Assembly (NCBI GenBank): GCA_934418125.1
Contig: CAKRWT010000005.1
Coordinates: forward strand, 62,001-126,000
Length of the DNA stretch: 64,000 bases
Direction of reading: 5' to 3'
Origin: an uncultured Lachnospiraceae bacterium
Lineage (GTDB): Bacteria > Bacillota > Clostridia > Lachnospirales > Lachnospiraceae
Shown here: in pieces, positions 45,142 through 53,749 of the stretch
How positions within the stretch are numbered: position 1 is the stretch's first letter
Layout of the letters: each line of letters opens with the position of its first letter
Notes under the pieces: generated by a model
Database searches by the model: none
Told to the model about the DNA's origin: nothing
Seen by the model: only the letters and a program-made list of their open reading frames with translations
Program-made: the position numbers and the translations under genes

Positions 45142-46935
45142 TTATTTCTGTTCTTTTAGAAAATCAAACTGTGACATATACAGTTTATAGTATTCGCCTT
45201 TCATAGCTAATAACTCTTCGTGAGAACCTCTTTCCAGGATATCCCCCTTGTCCACATACAGAATGCAGTTGGCATTTTTGATGGTGGAAAGCCGGTGGGC
45301 GATGATGAAGGAGGTTCTTCCTTTTAACAGTTCATTCAATCCCTTTTGCAGTAGCAGTTCGGTTTCCGTATCAATGCTGGAGGTTGCCTCATCCAGAATG
45401 AGAATCTTCGGGTTGGCAAGCAGTGCCCTGGCAAAGGAGATAAGCTGCCTTTGTCCGGCAGAAAGGCGGCTGCCCCGTTCATTTACTTCCGTGTAATAGC
45501 CATGTTCCATTTCCATAATAAAATCATGGGCGCATACCGTTTTGGCAGCGCGGATAACAGCTTCATCGGTAGCTGTTTTATTGCCATAGCGGATATTGTC
45601 CATAATGGTGCCGGAGAAGATAAAACTGTCCTGCATCATGACGCCCATCTGTGCCCGCAGGGAATGGATGGTAACCTTGGAAATATCCACATCATCGATA
45701 AGTACCTGACCGGAATCCACATTGTAGAAGCGGCTGATAAGGTTGACGATGGTGGTTTTGCCGGCACCGGTCGGTCCTACAATCGCGAAGGAGTCACCGG
45801 GATTGGCAGTAAAGTTAATATGGTTCAGAATCGGATGTCCTGGCTCATAGCTGAAGCATACGTCCTGAAAGGTTATTTTACCCACAATAGGTGGCATGGG
45901 AACCGCATCCGGTGCATCTTTGACCAAAACCTCTTCATCGATGGTTTCGAAGATACGTTCCAGATAGGAGATGGCAGTGAGCAGGGAGTTATAGAAGCTC
46001 GCCAGCGTGTTAATGGGGTTCCAGAACTGGCTGATATAGGCAGTAAAAGCCACCAGCACACCGACGGTAATACCGCCATCGCCGCTAAGCATCCAGTTAA
46101 TACCCAGCACATAGACAAAGGAAGTGGTAATAACGGATATAATATCCACACTGGGTCCCATCAGGAAATTGAACTTTACAGCCCGCATCCAGGACTGGCG
46201 GTAGCCACGGCTTAAATGGTTGAAAATATCGGTATTTCGCTGCTCACGTGTAAAGGACTGGGTAACCCGTATACCATTGATGCTTTCTGCAATATAGGCA
46301 TTTAAGTTGGACTGTTTGTTACTCTGAATCTGCCAGGCGCGGCGCTGCTTTTTCTTAATCACAATAATCACGAGGATTAAAACCGGCAAACCACACAGAC
46401 AGATAAGGGTCAGTCTCACGTTAATAAATAGCATGAACAGGAGAATAAAAACCAGGTTACACAGGTCGGTAATGGTGTTGATGATACCATTACTTAACAG
46501 GTCACTTAAACTGTTTACATAATTTACTACACGTACCTGAATTTTGCCATGCGGCCTGTCATCATAATAGGAAAAAGGCAATTCCTGTAAATGTTTAAAG
46601 ATGTCATAGCGAATCTGGTAAATAACGTTTTGTCCCAGTTCGTTTGTTACCTTGATTTTGTAACGTAAGCTGATACAGGCATATAAGGCAATTAACAGAG
46701 TCAGACCGGCATACTTGAAAATTGTGTGCATATCCTTTGCAGGAATACAGTCATCCATAACCCGCATCAGAAACTGCGGTATCAGCATGGATAATGCGGA
46801 GGAGGACAGCATCAGAAAAATAACGAAAAGCATGGGCTTGCGGTAAGGGGTAATGTAGCTGGCAAGCCGCTTTAACTGCCCCAGGTCAAAGTGGTCTTCT
46901 AACACTTCATCTACATCATAAGTATTTCTAGCCAT
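45142..46935 (-). CDS. ABC exporter half with canonical ATPase site
   Basis: A 597-residue half-transporter: six membrane helices within about 30-320, then the ATPase domain. Walker A GPTGAGKTT, Walker B ILDEATSSID with the catalytic Glu, and the H loop IIAHRLSTI are intact, but the signature reads LSAGQRQL instead of LSGGQ. In heterodimeric exporters (LmrCD, BmrCD, TM287/288) the subunit with intact catalytic residues supplies the altered signature to the degenerate site, as seen here. AAAGGAGC lies before the ATG, and it is 27 bp after its partner gene. Confidence 0.93.
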   Translation of the reverse strand: MARNTYDVDEVLEDHFDLGQLKRLASYITPYRKPMLFVIFLMLSSSALSMLIPQFLMRVMDDCIPAKDMHTIFKYAGLTLLIALYACISLRYKIKVTNELGQNVIYQIRYDIFKHLQELPFSYYDDRPHGKIQVRVVNYVNSLSDLLSNGIINTITDLCNLVFILLFMLFINVRLTLICLCGLPVLILVIIVIKKKQRRAWQIQSNKQSNLNAYIAESINGIRVTQSFTREQRNTDIFNHLSRGYRQSWMRAVKFNFLMGPSVDIISVITTSFVYVLGINWMLSGDGGITVGVLVAFTAYISQFWNPINTLASFYNSLLTAISYLERIFETIDEEVLVKDAPDAVPMPPIVGKITFQDVCFSYEPGHPILNHINFTANPGDSFAIVGPTGAGKTTIVNLISRFYNVDSGQVLIDDVDISKVTIHSLRAQMGVMMQDSFIFSGTIMDNIRYGNKTATDEAVIRAAKTVCAHDFIMEMEHGYYTEVNERGSRLSAGQRQLISFARALLANPKILILDEATSSIDTETELLLQKGLNELLKGRTSFIIAHRLSTIKNANCILYVDKGDILERGSHEELLAMKGEYYKLYMSQFDFLKEQK

Positions 46936-46962
46936 GGTAAGCTCCTTTCTATATAGAATAAT

Positions 46963-48699
46963 CTAGGATAACTCTGCCGGAATCTCTCCGTACTGGTTCC
47001 GGAAGGCAGAGGCGTAATAACCGTTATTTTGCAATAATTCTTCGTGCGTACCGCGCTCAATAATGCGTCCGTTATCCATAACCAGAATAAGGTCGGCATC
47101 CTTGATGGAAGAAATGCGGTAAGCGATAATGAAAATCGTGCAGTCTTTTTCAATCTTCTTAAGCTGTGTCTGGATATAACTTTCGGTCTCCATATCTACC
47201 GCAGAAGTCGTATCGTCAAGAATCAGGATGGAAGGGTCCTTTAACAGGGCCCGGGCAAGGGAGATACGCTGTTTTTGTCCACCGGAAAGCCCTACCCCAC
47301 GTTCCCCGACAATGGTATCATAACCATCCGGCAGGTTTTGGATAAAGTGGTTGGCATCTGCCATAATAGCAGCATGCTTAACTTCCTCAAAAGGACAGTC
47401 CGGCTTGGCATAGGCAATATTGCCTTCTATCGTATCGGAGAAAAGGAATACGTCCTGCATTGCCATACCGATGTTGTCCCGCAGGTCATATAAGTCCAAA
47501 TTCTTTACATTGATACCATCTACCAGAACTTCGCCGGCGGTCACATCATAGAAACGACACAGCAGGTTCATGATTGTGGATTTGCCGGCACCGGTGGAAC
47601 CAATGATACCTACGGTCTGTCCTGGTTTGACACAGAAGCTGATATCGTGGACAATGTCTTCGCCATCTGCCTGATAGGAAACATCCCGGAAGGTAACGGC
47701 TCCCTGAAGATGTTTGCGCATGGTGCCGTTTACGGGGGCTTTTACAGAGGGTTCCTCCGTGTAGGTGGCGTAGATTTTTTCTACAGAGGTAACAAAACGT
47801 TGGATATCATTAATCCACCAGCCTGCCATCCGCAGGGGAACGGTAAGCATCCACAGATAACCATTTACGGTAACCATGTTGCCCAGGGTAATTTCCCCAC
47901 GGATAACCATGTAACCTCCATAGAGCATGAGGATGATGGTCAGCAGGTTGGATAACATTTCAAAAACAGGCAGATAACGCATCCAGATTTTAGAGGCATC
48001 TAACTGGGAATCCCGGAAGGCATCGTTTTCCTTATTAAATTTTTCAATTTCATAATCTTCTTTGGAAAAGGCTTTTACCACCCGGTTACCGCTGACATTT
48101 TCCTGTACAAAAGCATTCAGGGAAGAGAAACAGTCCCGGTTCCGCTGAAAAGCTGGTTTTACCTGTTTGGATTGCAGATAGGTGGTAAGGGCAGTAAAAG
48201 GAAGTACTGCCATCATGCACAAAGCCAGCTTTACGTTGACAGTAAAAATCATCGTCAACGCGAAAAGGAAGAGCAGGATATTCTCATAGACAGCATAGAT
48301 AACATAGGCAACAAAATGACGGATAGCATCCATGTCGCCCGTCTGTCTTGACATCAAATCGCCGGTTCTTTTCCGGTTATAGAAAGCGAAGTCCTCCTGT
48401 AACAGTTTGCGATAGACCTTGTCACGCATTTCATAGAGGACACCCTGGGAACAGGTTTCGAAAACAACCTGATAATAGTAGCGGAGTATACCACGGATGG
48501 AAGTCGCAGCCAACAGGGCGATAATCAGCTTTGGCAGCAGGGAAAGCTTGCCGCCGGTGATGACTTCATCTACAATCATACCCGAAATATAAGGGTTGAC
48601 AATGGCAAGAATGGAGATGATGGTGGTAAGTAACAGACCAAGAACCATGAGCCATTTATACTTTTTGAGAAACGATAGAAACCATTTCATAGCACGCAT
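46963..48699 (-). CDS. ABC exporter half with degenerate ATPase site
   Basis: A 578-residue partner of the downstream half-transporter, with six membrane helices at about 15-310 and an ATPase domain with Walker A GSTGAGKST and a normal signature LSGGQKQR. Walker B ends ILDDTTSAVD, with Asp in place of the catalytic Glu, and the H loop reads IIAYRISSI with Tyr in place of His. Both changes mark the degenerate-site subunit of a heterodimer. Together the two genes encode one exporter of drugs, peptides or lipids. The start at 48699 has AAGAGG six bases upstream. Confidence 0.93.
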   Translation of the reverse strand: MRAMKWFLSFLKKYKWLMVLGLLLTTIISILAIVNPYISGMIVDEVITGGKLSLLPKLIIALLAATSIRGILRYYYQVVFETCSQGVLYEMRDKVYRKLLQEDFAFYNRKRTGDLMSRQTGDMDAIRHFVAYVIYAVYENILLFLFALTMIFTVNVKLALCMMAVLPFTALTTYLQSKQVKPAFQRNRDCFSSLNAFVQENVSGNRVVKAFSKEDYEIEKFNKENDAFRDSQLDASKIWMRYLPVFEMLSNLLTIILMLYGGYMVIRGEITLGNMVTVNGYLWMLTVPLRMAGWWINDIQRFVTSVEKIYATYTEEPSVKAPVNGTMRKHLQGAVTFRDVSYQADGEDIVHDISFCVKPGQTVGIIGSTGAGKSTIMNLLCRFYDVTAGEVLVDGINVKNLDLYDLRDNIGMAMQDVFLFSDTIEGNIAYAKPDCPFEEVKHAAIMADANHFIQNLPDGYDTIVGERGVGLSGGQKQRISLARALLKDPSILILDDTTSAVDMETESYIQTQLKKIEKDCTIFIIAYRISSIKDADLILVMDNGRIIERGTHEELLQNNGYYASAFRNQYGEIPAELS

Positions 48700-48736
48700 A
48701 GAAAACCTCTTTCTGCCCTGTGGGCAATGGATAAAT

Positions 48737-48768
48737 TAACATCGGAGAGGATGTTAAGCTATAGTATA
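48737..48768 (-). promoter_or_regulatory. Probable ABC exporter promoter with palindromic operator
   Basis: On the minus strand TATACT (48763-48768) is a good -10, with a weak TTTTCA 16 bp upstream. Just downstream of it is a perfect palindrome TAACATC-GGAGAG-GATGTTA (48737-48756), where a repressor would cover the start site. Confidence 0.5.
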
Positions 48769-48830
48769 AAGAAAAGAGAAAAAATGAAAATGTAGTATCT
48801 TGCAACTTTGATGTATATTTTTGTGATTTG

Positions 48831-48859
48831 TTTACTTTTAGGAAAATCTTTAGTAAAAT
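48831..48859 (+). promoter_or_regulatory. Promoter of the AraC gene
   Basis: TTTACT and TAAAAT with a 17-bp spacer. It lies 40 bp before the chosen ATG at 48900 and argues against an earlier in-frame ATG at 48828, which would be upstream of the promoter. Confidence 0.55.
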
Positions 48860-48899
48860 AAAGAATAGTGAAAACGTAAGGAAACGGAACTGGAAAACG

Positions 48900-49745
48900 A
48901 TGTGCGATGGAAATGATATTCTGACAGAAGAGCTGAATCCAACCTTCCTGTTTGCCTGGAAAGGTGCCAGAAGCTGTGATGAAAAAAACTATCACTGCCA
49001 TGAAAACAGTATTGAGATGAGCTTTATTATGGCGGGTAGTGGAAAATACAGAATTGATGGTGTGGTTTATGACATCAGGGAAGGCGATTTGCTGATATTG
49101 AACCCAGGCTGTTATCATCAGGCGCTTACCGATGGTAAGGGTAATCCGGTGGTGGAGTTTTTCGTGGGATTTACGGATGTTGCGTTCCGGAATATGAAAC
49201 CGAATCATTTTGAACTGGTTGACGGACCGGTTTTACATACAAAGGGGGAACTGCGGCAGAAGCTTTTCCGGATAGCCAGGAGTATGGCAGCGGAGAATGA
49301 ACAGTGGCAGCAGGGACGGTATTTCATGCTGCGGACTTATCTGGTGCAGATTCTGTTACTGCTTATCAGGGAGCAGTCTGAGGCAGTCAGACCGAAGAAA
49401 GGTTATGCCTTTGAATCGGTAAACAAGAAATATGTAGTGGAGCAGATATGCAATTATTTTGAAGACCACTATGCAGAGAAAATATCCCTGGACCAGATTG
49501 CAGAAAATATGTATCTGAGTCCATTTTATATTTCCAAGATTTTTAAGAGTGAAACGGGAGACACTCCGATTCACTATCTGATTGATATCCGCCTGGAGCG
49601 GGCCAGAGAGATTCTGGAAAAAGGAGAGTGCAACAGTATTCAGGAGGTTGCAGCGGCGGTAGGCTATGAGGATGCCTATCATTTCAGCAAGCTCTTTAAG
49701 AAGAAGTATAACGTACCGCCCTCCAAGATATCGCAGCTTATTTAG
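48900..49745 (+). CDS. AraC-family transcriptional regulator with cupin sensor domain
   Basis: A 281-residue regulator. The N-terminal cupin-like domain (about 20-120; YHCHENSIEMSFIMAGSGKY, EGDLLILNPGCYHQA) is typical of sugar-responsive AraC proteins. The C-terminal double HTH (about 180-281; ISLDQIAENMYLSPFYISKI, VAAAVGYEDAYHFSKLFKKK) is complete. The ribosome site is weak. It lies divergent to the ABC exporter and 24 bp before the GGDEF gene, so either could be its target. Sugar-utilisation control is inferred from the family. Confidence 0.9.
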   Translation: MCDGNDILTEELNPTFLFAWKGARSCDEKNYHCHENSIEMSFIMAGSGKYRIDGVVYDIREGDLLILNPGCYHQALTDGKGNPVVEFFVGFTDVAFRNMKPNHFELVDGPVLHTKGELRQKLFRIARSMAAENEQWQQGRYFMLRTYLVQILLLLIREQSEAVRPKKGYAFESVNKKYVVEQICNYFEDHYAEKISLDQIAENMYLSPFYISKIFKSETGDTPIHYLIDIRLERAREILEKGECNSIQEVAAAVGYEDAYHFSKLFKKKYNVPPSKISQLI

Positions 49746-49769
49746 AAAAAGAAACAGGAAGGGTTTTGT

Positions 49770-52079
49770 ATGAGCGGGAAAAGCAGAAAGAGAACCATAG
49801 GACTGTTGGTCAGTGGTATTATGGATGATTATACAGCAGCTATTTGTAAAGGCGTGAACCGGGCAGCCAGAAAACAAAATGTCAATGTAATTGTTTTCCC
49901 CGGAAAATATGTGGACAGAGATTTATCGGATAACAGGGAACTGTGTTATGAGTATCAGTATAACACAGTGTTTTCCTATGCCAGAAATAAGGGGCTGGAT
50001 GCTTTGATTGTGGCGGCAGACTGTATTGGCTGCTTTACGTCCAGAAAGCGGATTGTGCAGCTACTCGAGGAATATCTGGGGATTCCCTGTATTGTTCTGG
50101 CATCCAGAATTGAGGGATATCCAGGTGTCATTTTTGACAATTACCAGGGTATCAAAGACGGACTGGAGTATATGATAAAAGAAAACGGCTGCCGCAAGCT
50201 TGCCATGATAGGTGGGAATGAGCAGAATATGGATGCCAGCGAAAGAAAGCAGGCTTTCTTAAGTGTATTGGAAGAAAATGGGATTACCTTTGAAGAGCAC
50301 ATGTATGTGGAGGGTGACCTGACCAGAAGATGTGGAAAGGCATTTCAGAAGGTATTAGATGACAATCCGGGTGTGCAAGGTATTTTCTGCGTGAATGATG
50401 ATACCGCTATCGGGGTGTATGATGAAATAAAGCGAAGAGGACTGCATATTGGCCAGGATATTTTCGTGCTGGGCTTTGACGATACTGTGGCAGCAGCCCA
50501 GGCATCACCGCCGCTTGCTTCTGTAAGGGCAGATTCCGGTCTGTTGGGGGAAGAGGCCGTCTATATGGCGTGCCATCAGCTGGATGGTAATACACCGGAA
50601 AGCAAGGTGCTGCCAACCCGCTTTATTATGCGACACTCTGTTAGCGGAAGTAAGAAGAATGCAGAGAATCAGGATTTCTATCCTGTGCGGGATTTTGATG
50701 CAAATTTTATGGAGATTTTCCACTGTAATATTACAGAAGGAATTACCAAACAATTGGCGCAGACTCGTCTTGCCTATAAGAAACTGATAATTACTTTTAC
50801 CAGAAATGCGCTGGATGGTTTTAAAAATCCGAACTGTAATGCAGAGATTGCGGCCTGTGCCGATAAATTTTTAAGCACTGGTGGGATGAAATATGCGGAT
50901 GTGGATATTATGCTGTCTCATCTGGAAATTTCTTATAAAATAGTTCGGGCAAAGCAGTCAAAGACAGAGGAACGAAACGAATTACGGGATCTTTATTTTG
51001 AACTATATCGGAAAACCGTACGTGCATTGAATGAGCTGCTGGGAGATATTCAGAAGGAGAAAATGCGGGAAAGCTATGATATGAAGCTGTTTGTTCAGGA
51101 TATTCTGCAGTTTGAAAAAGGAAAGGATCAAAGCTATGGAGTCCTGTTGGAGAACCTGAACTGGCTTTCTATCGAGAATGCGGATGTATATCTGTTGGAA
51201 AAACCGGTGTTGCATCTATTCCTGGAAAACTTTAAGGCACCGGAAGTATTGTATCATAAAGCAACTCTTAGAAAAGGCGTGGTCTGTACCATCCCGGTGG
51301 TACAACAGCAGGAGGCTTTCAGCACCATTTTTGATAAACACGAAGAAACATATTGCTACCGGGTGGTACTTCCTTTGTATTCCAATGAAGTAGTCTATGG
51401 TATATTGGTGTGTGATATGACAGATGCACTCCATGATAATGGAGAATTCCTGGTTAATCAGATGAGTGCGGCAGTCAAGATGTTAAAACTGTTAGAGGCA
51501 AATGAGTACATCCAACAGCAGTTAGAGGAAAACCTGGCTACCTTGCGGGATTCGAATATTAAACTGGATACGCTGTCTAAATCGGATGTACTGACAGGCA
51601 TTTATAACCGGAGAGGATTCTATGATGTGGCAGAGAAGCTCCTGGAAGAGTGCAGGTGTAAGGAAAAGAATGTTCTGGCAGTCTATGTGGATATGAATAA
51701 CCTGAAAATCATAAATGACAGATATGGTCATGAGGAGGGCGACCATTCGCTGAAACTGATTGGTTCGATACTGCACGAGATAGCCGGGGAACAAGGTGTT
51801 GCCGGAAGAATCGGTGGTGATGAATATGCCTTTGCCATTCCCTATACGGATACGGGAAATGGAAATGAGATACTGGAGGATTTATATGGAAGGTTTGAAA
51901 CTTATAATGCTGCCAGTGATAAAAAATATACTGTGACGGTTTCTGCCGGAGCCTATGTGATTGGCTGGCGGGAAGCTGTCACTTTAAAAGATGCTCTGTT
52001 GCAGGCAGATGAAAAATTATATCTGGTAAAACAGAAACGTAAGAAAGATGTAGTAAAGCATAGGGATGGTAAAGGATAA
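49770..52079 (+). CDS. LacI-type sugar-sensor domain fused to a GGDEF diguanylate cyclase
   Basis: A 769-residue cytosolic protein. Residues 8-285 are a periplasmic-binding-protein-like domain of the LacI regulator type (RTIGLLVSGIMDDYTAAICK, GIFCVNDDTAIGVYDEIKRR, VLGFDDTVAAAQASPPLASV), but the DNA-binding helix-turn-helix of LacI is absent. A helical and GAF-like middle (about 300-580) leads through a coiled coil to a GGDEF domain (about 600-760) with SDVLTGIYNRRGFYDVAEKL and RIGGDEYAF near residue 680. GGDEY keeps the catalytic residues, so cyclic-di-GMP synthesis is likely; no RxxD inhibitory site is seen. It probably makes c-di-GMP in response to a sugar or similar ligand. Confidence 0.88.
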   Translation: MSGKSRKRTIGLLVSGIMDDYTAAICKGVNRAARKQNVNVIVFPGKYVDRDLSDNRELCYEYQYNTVFSYARNKGLDALIVAADCIGCFTSRKRIVQLLEEYLGIPCIVLASRIEGYPGVIFDNYQGIKDGLEYMIKENGCRKLAMIGGNEQNMDASERKQAFLSVLEENGITFEEHMYVEGDLTRRCGKAFQKVLDDNPGVQGIFCVNDDTAIGVYDEIKRRGLHIGQDIFVLGFDDTVAAAQASPPLASVRADSGLLGEEAVYMACHQLDGNTPESKVLPTRFIMRHSVSGSKKNAENQDFYPVRDFDANFMEIFHCNITEGITKQLAQTRLAYKKLIITFTRNALDGFKNPNCNAEIAACADKFLSTGGMKYADVDIMLSHLEISYKIVRAKQSKTEERNELRDLYFELYRKTVRALNELLGDIQKEKMRESYDMKLFVQDILQFEKGKDQSYGVLLENLNWLSIENADVYLLEKPVLHLFLENFKAPEVLYHKATLRKGVVCTIPVVQQQEAFSTIFDKHEETYCYRVVLPLYSNEVVYGILVCDMTDALHDNGEFLVNQMSAAVKMLKLLEANEYIQQQLEENLATLRDSNIKLDTLSKSDVLTGIYNRRGFYDVAEKLLEECRCKEKNVLAVYVDMNNLKIINDRYGHEEGDHSLKLIGSILHEIAGEQGVAGRIGGDEYAFAIPYTDTGNGNEILEDLYGRFETYNAASDKKYTVTVSAGAYVIGWREAVTLKDALLQADEKLYLVKQKRKKDVVKHRDGKG

Positions 52080-52096
52080 AGAAGGTTTGAAAAGCG

Positions 52097-52864
52097 ATGA
52101 AAAAAATAAATTGCAGCAGTGCGATGTTACAAAACATAGCTTTTGTTACCATGTTTATAGATCATTTCTTTGCCATTGTATTTTCGGCTTATATGGATAC
52201 TTTGCAGGGGAGTGCGTACCTAGAGGCATATTATGTGTATCGGACAGGAAGGGCAATCGGCAGAATTTCTTTTGTTTTGTTTGCGTACCTTCTGGTAGAG
52301 GGCTTTGTTTATACCAGAAACCGGAAAAAATATCTGCTGCGTCTTGGAGTGCTTGCCTTGTTGTCTGAGATACCCTTTGACCTGGCATTTCAGAGAAAGC
52401 TATATGCACCGGAGAGTCAGAATGTATATTTTACCCTGGTTCTGGGTCTCTTTGTGATGATGCTGCTGGAATGGTATCAAAACAAGGGAGTGCAGGTACT
52501 TGTCATATTATCGGGGTGTGCGGCGGCATGGGTGCTGCAGACCGATTATATGTTTATGGGAATCCTGTTGATTGTGAGTTTCTACTATAATAGAGGGAGA
52601 TTGTTCCGACAGATGGTGTGGAGTGCCCTTATTATGGGCGGTGGAATGATTGCTGTATATCTGGTGCGGTACGGAACTGCGGAAGATACCATTATGTTGT
52701 ATGTTTATTCCGGGTTGCGGGAGCTGTATGGAATGATTGCATTTGTATTCATAGCCTGTTATCGCGGCGAACGTGGCAGCAGAATACCGAAAGCCATCAC
52801 GTATGGCTTCTATCCGGTGCATTTGCTTGTGCTGACCGGTATCAGACAATTATTGTTAGGATAA
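52097..52864 (+). CDS. TraX-family integral membrane protein
   Basis: A 255-residue protein with about eight membrane helices. MLQNIAFVTMFIDHFFAIVF and RAIGRISFVLFAYLLVEGF, with IPFDLAFQ and a late TYGFYPVHLLVL, match TraX, named for an F-pilin N-acetylase; chromosomal Firmicutes homologues are probably acyltransferase-like enzymes with unknown substrate. It starts 17 bp after the GGDEF gene and is followed within 4 bp by the DUF2752 gene. Confidence 0.85.
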   Translation: MKKINCSSAMLQNIAFVTMFIDHFFAIVFSAYMDTLQGSAYLEAYYVYRTGRAIGRISFVLFAYLLVEGFVYTRNRKKYLLRLGVLALLSEIPFDLAFQRKLYAPESQNVYFTLVLGLFVMMLLEWYQNKGVQVLVILSGCAAAWVLQTDYMFMGILLIVSFYYNRGRLFRQMVWSALIMGGGMIAVYLVRYGTAEDTIMLYVYSGLRELYGMIAFVFIACYRGERGSRIPKAITYGFYPVHLLVLTGIRQLLLG

Positions 52865-52868
52865 AGAT

Positions 52869-53342
52869 ATGATAGAGAAAATAAAAGGAATAGGAATGAG
52901 AGTGAAGAAGGATTGTCAGACGTATGGGATAGCGGTGGCGGTGGTGCTGGGATATCTTTTTCTGACGAAACTGGTTTTCCATGCGTTCTGCCCGCTGGTC
53001 ATTACCCTGGGGCTTCCTTGTCCTGGCTGCGGAATGACCAGGGCTGCGGGGCTATTTCTGACCGGAAGATGGAGACAGGCGGTGGAGATGAATCCTATGA
53101 TTGTTCCTGTGGCAGGTGCCTTTCTGTATTTTGCAGTTAACCGATATGCGTTTGGCAGAAGAGCGAGAGGAATGAAGGGGATTGTTGTTGGCATTGCGGT
53201 AGCCATGATACTCAGTTACAGTTATCGGATGTATCTGTATTTCCCGGATAGAGTACCTTATGTTTATACAAAAGGAAATATGTTCGAGCATATTATTGGA
53301 AAAGATTTCATAAATATGCTATACGAGAGAATAAGTTTATGA
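52869..53342 (+). CDS. DUF2752 membrane protein
   Basis: A 157-residue protein with three predicted helices. The DUF2752 signature is present: LGLPCPGCGMTRAAGLFLTG followed by MNPMIVPVAGAFLYF. The Cys-x2-Cys pair may bind metal or be lipidated. Function unknown. It sits 4 bp after the TraX gene and probably belongs to the same operon. Confidence 0.8.
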   Translation: MIEKIKGIGMRVKKDCQTYGIAVAVVLGYLFLTKLVFHAFCPLVITLGLPCPGCGMTRAAGLFLTGRWRQAVEMNPMIVPVAGAFLYFAVNRYAFGRRARGMKGIVVGIAVAMILSYSYRMYLYFPDRVPYVYTKGNMFEHIIGKDFINMLYERISL

Positions 53343-53411
53343 TAAAATAGGCAGTACAGTGTGAAAACACTCGAAAAACATTATAATGAGTCATTATGAG
53401 GAGGAATTCAA

Positions 53412-53723
53412 ATGGACAGTAACAACATGTATCAGAGTCAGGACAACCAGCAGTATCAGCAGCCATACCAGCAGCCGGTATATCAGCAGCCGATGCAGGG
53501 GCTGGAAGAGCCGATGAGTCTGGGTGAGTGGATGATTACGCTCTTAATTATGTTTATCCCATGTGTAAACATTGTAATGATGTTTGTATGGGCATTCAGC
53601 AAGAATCAGAAGCAGAGCAAATCCAATTTCTTTAAAGCACAGCTTATCTATACTGGTATCGTGATTCTGCTTTACCTTATTGTTTTTGTTGTATTTGGCG
53701 TATCTATGGCAAGTATGTATTAA
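53412..53723 (+). CDS. Small two-helix membrane protein with Gln/Tyr/Pro-rich N-terminus
   Basis: A 103-residue protein. The first 35 residues are repeats of Q, Y and P (DNQQYQQPYQQPVYQQPMQ), then two membrane helices at about 43-62 and 77-98 separated by a basic loop KNQKQSKSNFFKAQ. GAGGAGG precedes the ATG. Similar small proteins are common in Lachnospiraceae, but no function is known. A TATAAT box lies 25 bp upstream without a clear -35. Confidence 0.75.
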   Translation: MDSNNMYQSQDNQQYQQPYQQPVYQQPMQGLEEPMSLGEWMITLLIMFIPCVNIVMMFVWAFSKNQKQSKSNFFKAQLIYTGIVILLYLIVFVVFGVSMASMY

Positions 53724-53729
53724 AAACAA

Positions 53730-53749
53730 GGTACGCTGTTTAGCGTACC
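53730..53749 (-). terminator. Terminator of the minus-strand methyltransferase, stop codon in its loop
   Basis: The stem GGTACGC / GCGTACC has a 6-nt loop. On the minus strand it is followed by TTGTTTTTAA, so it suits that direction. The methyltransferase TAA (53740-53742) lies in the loop. Confidence 0.7.
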
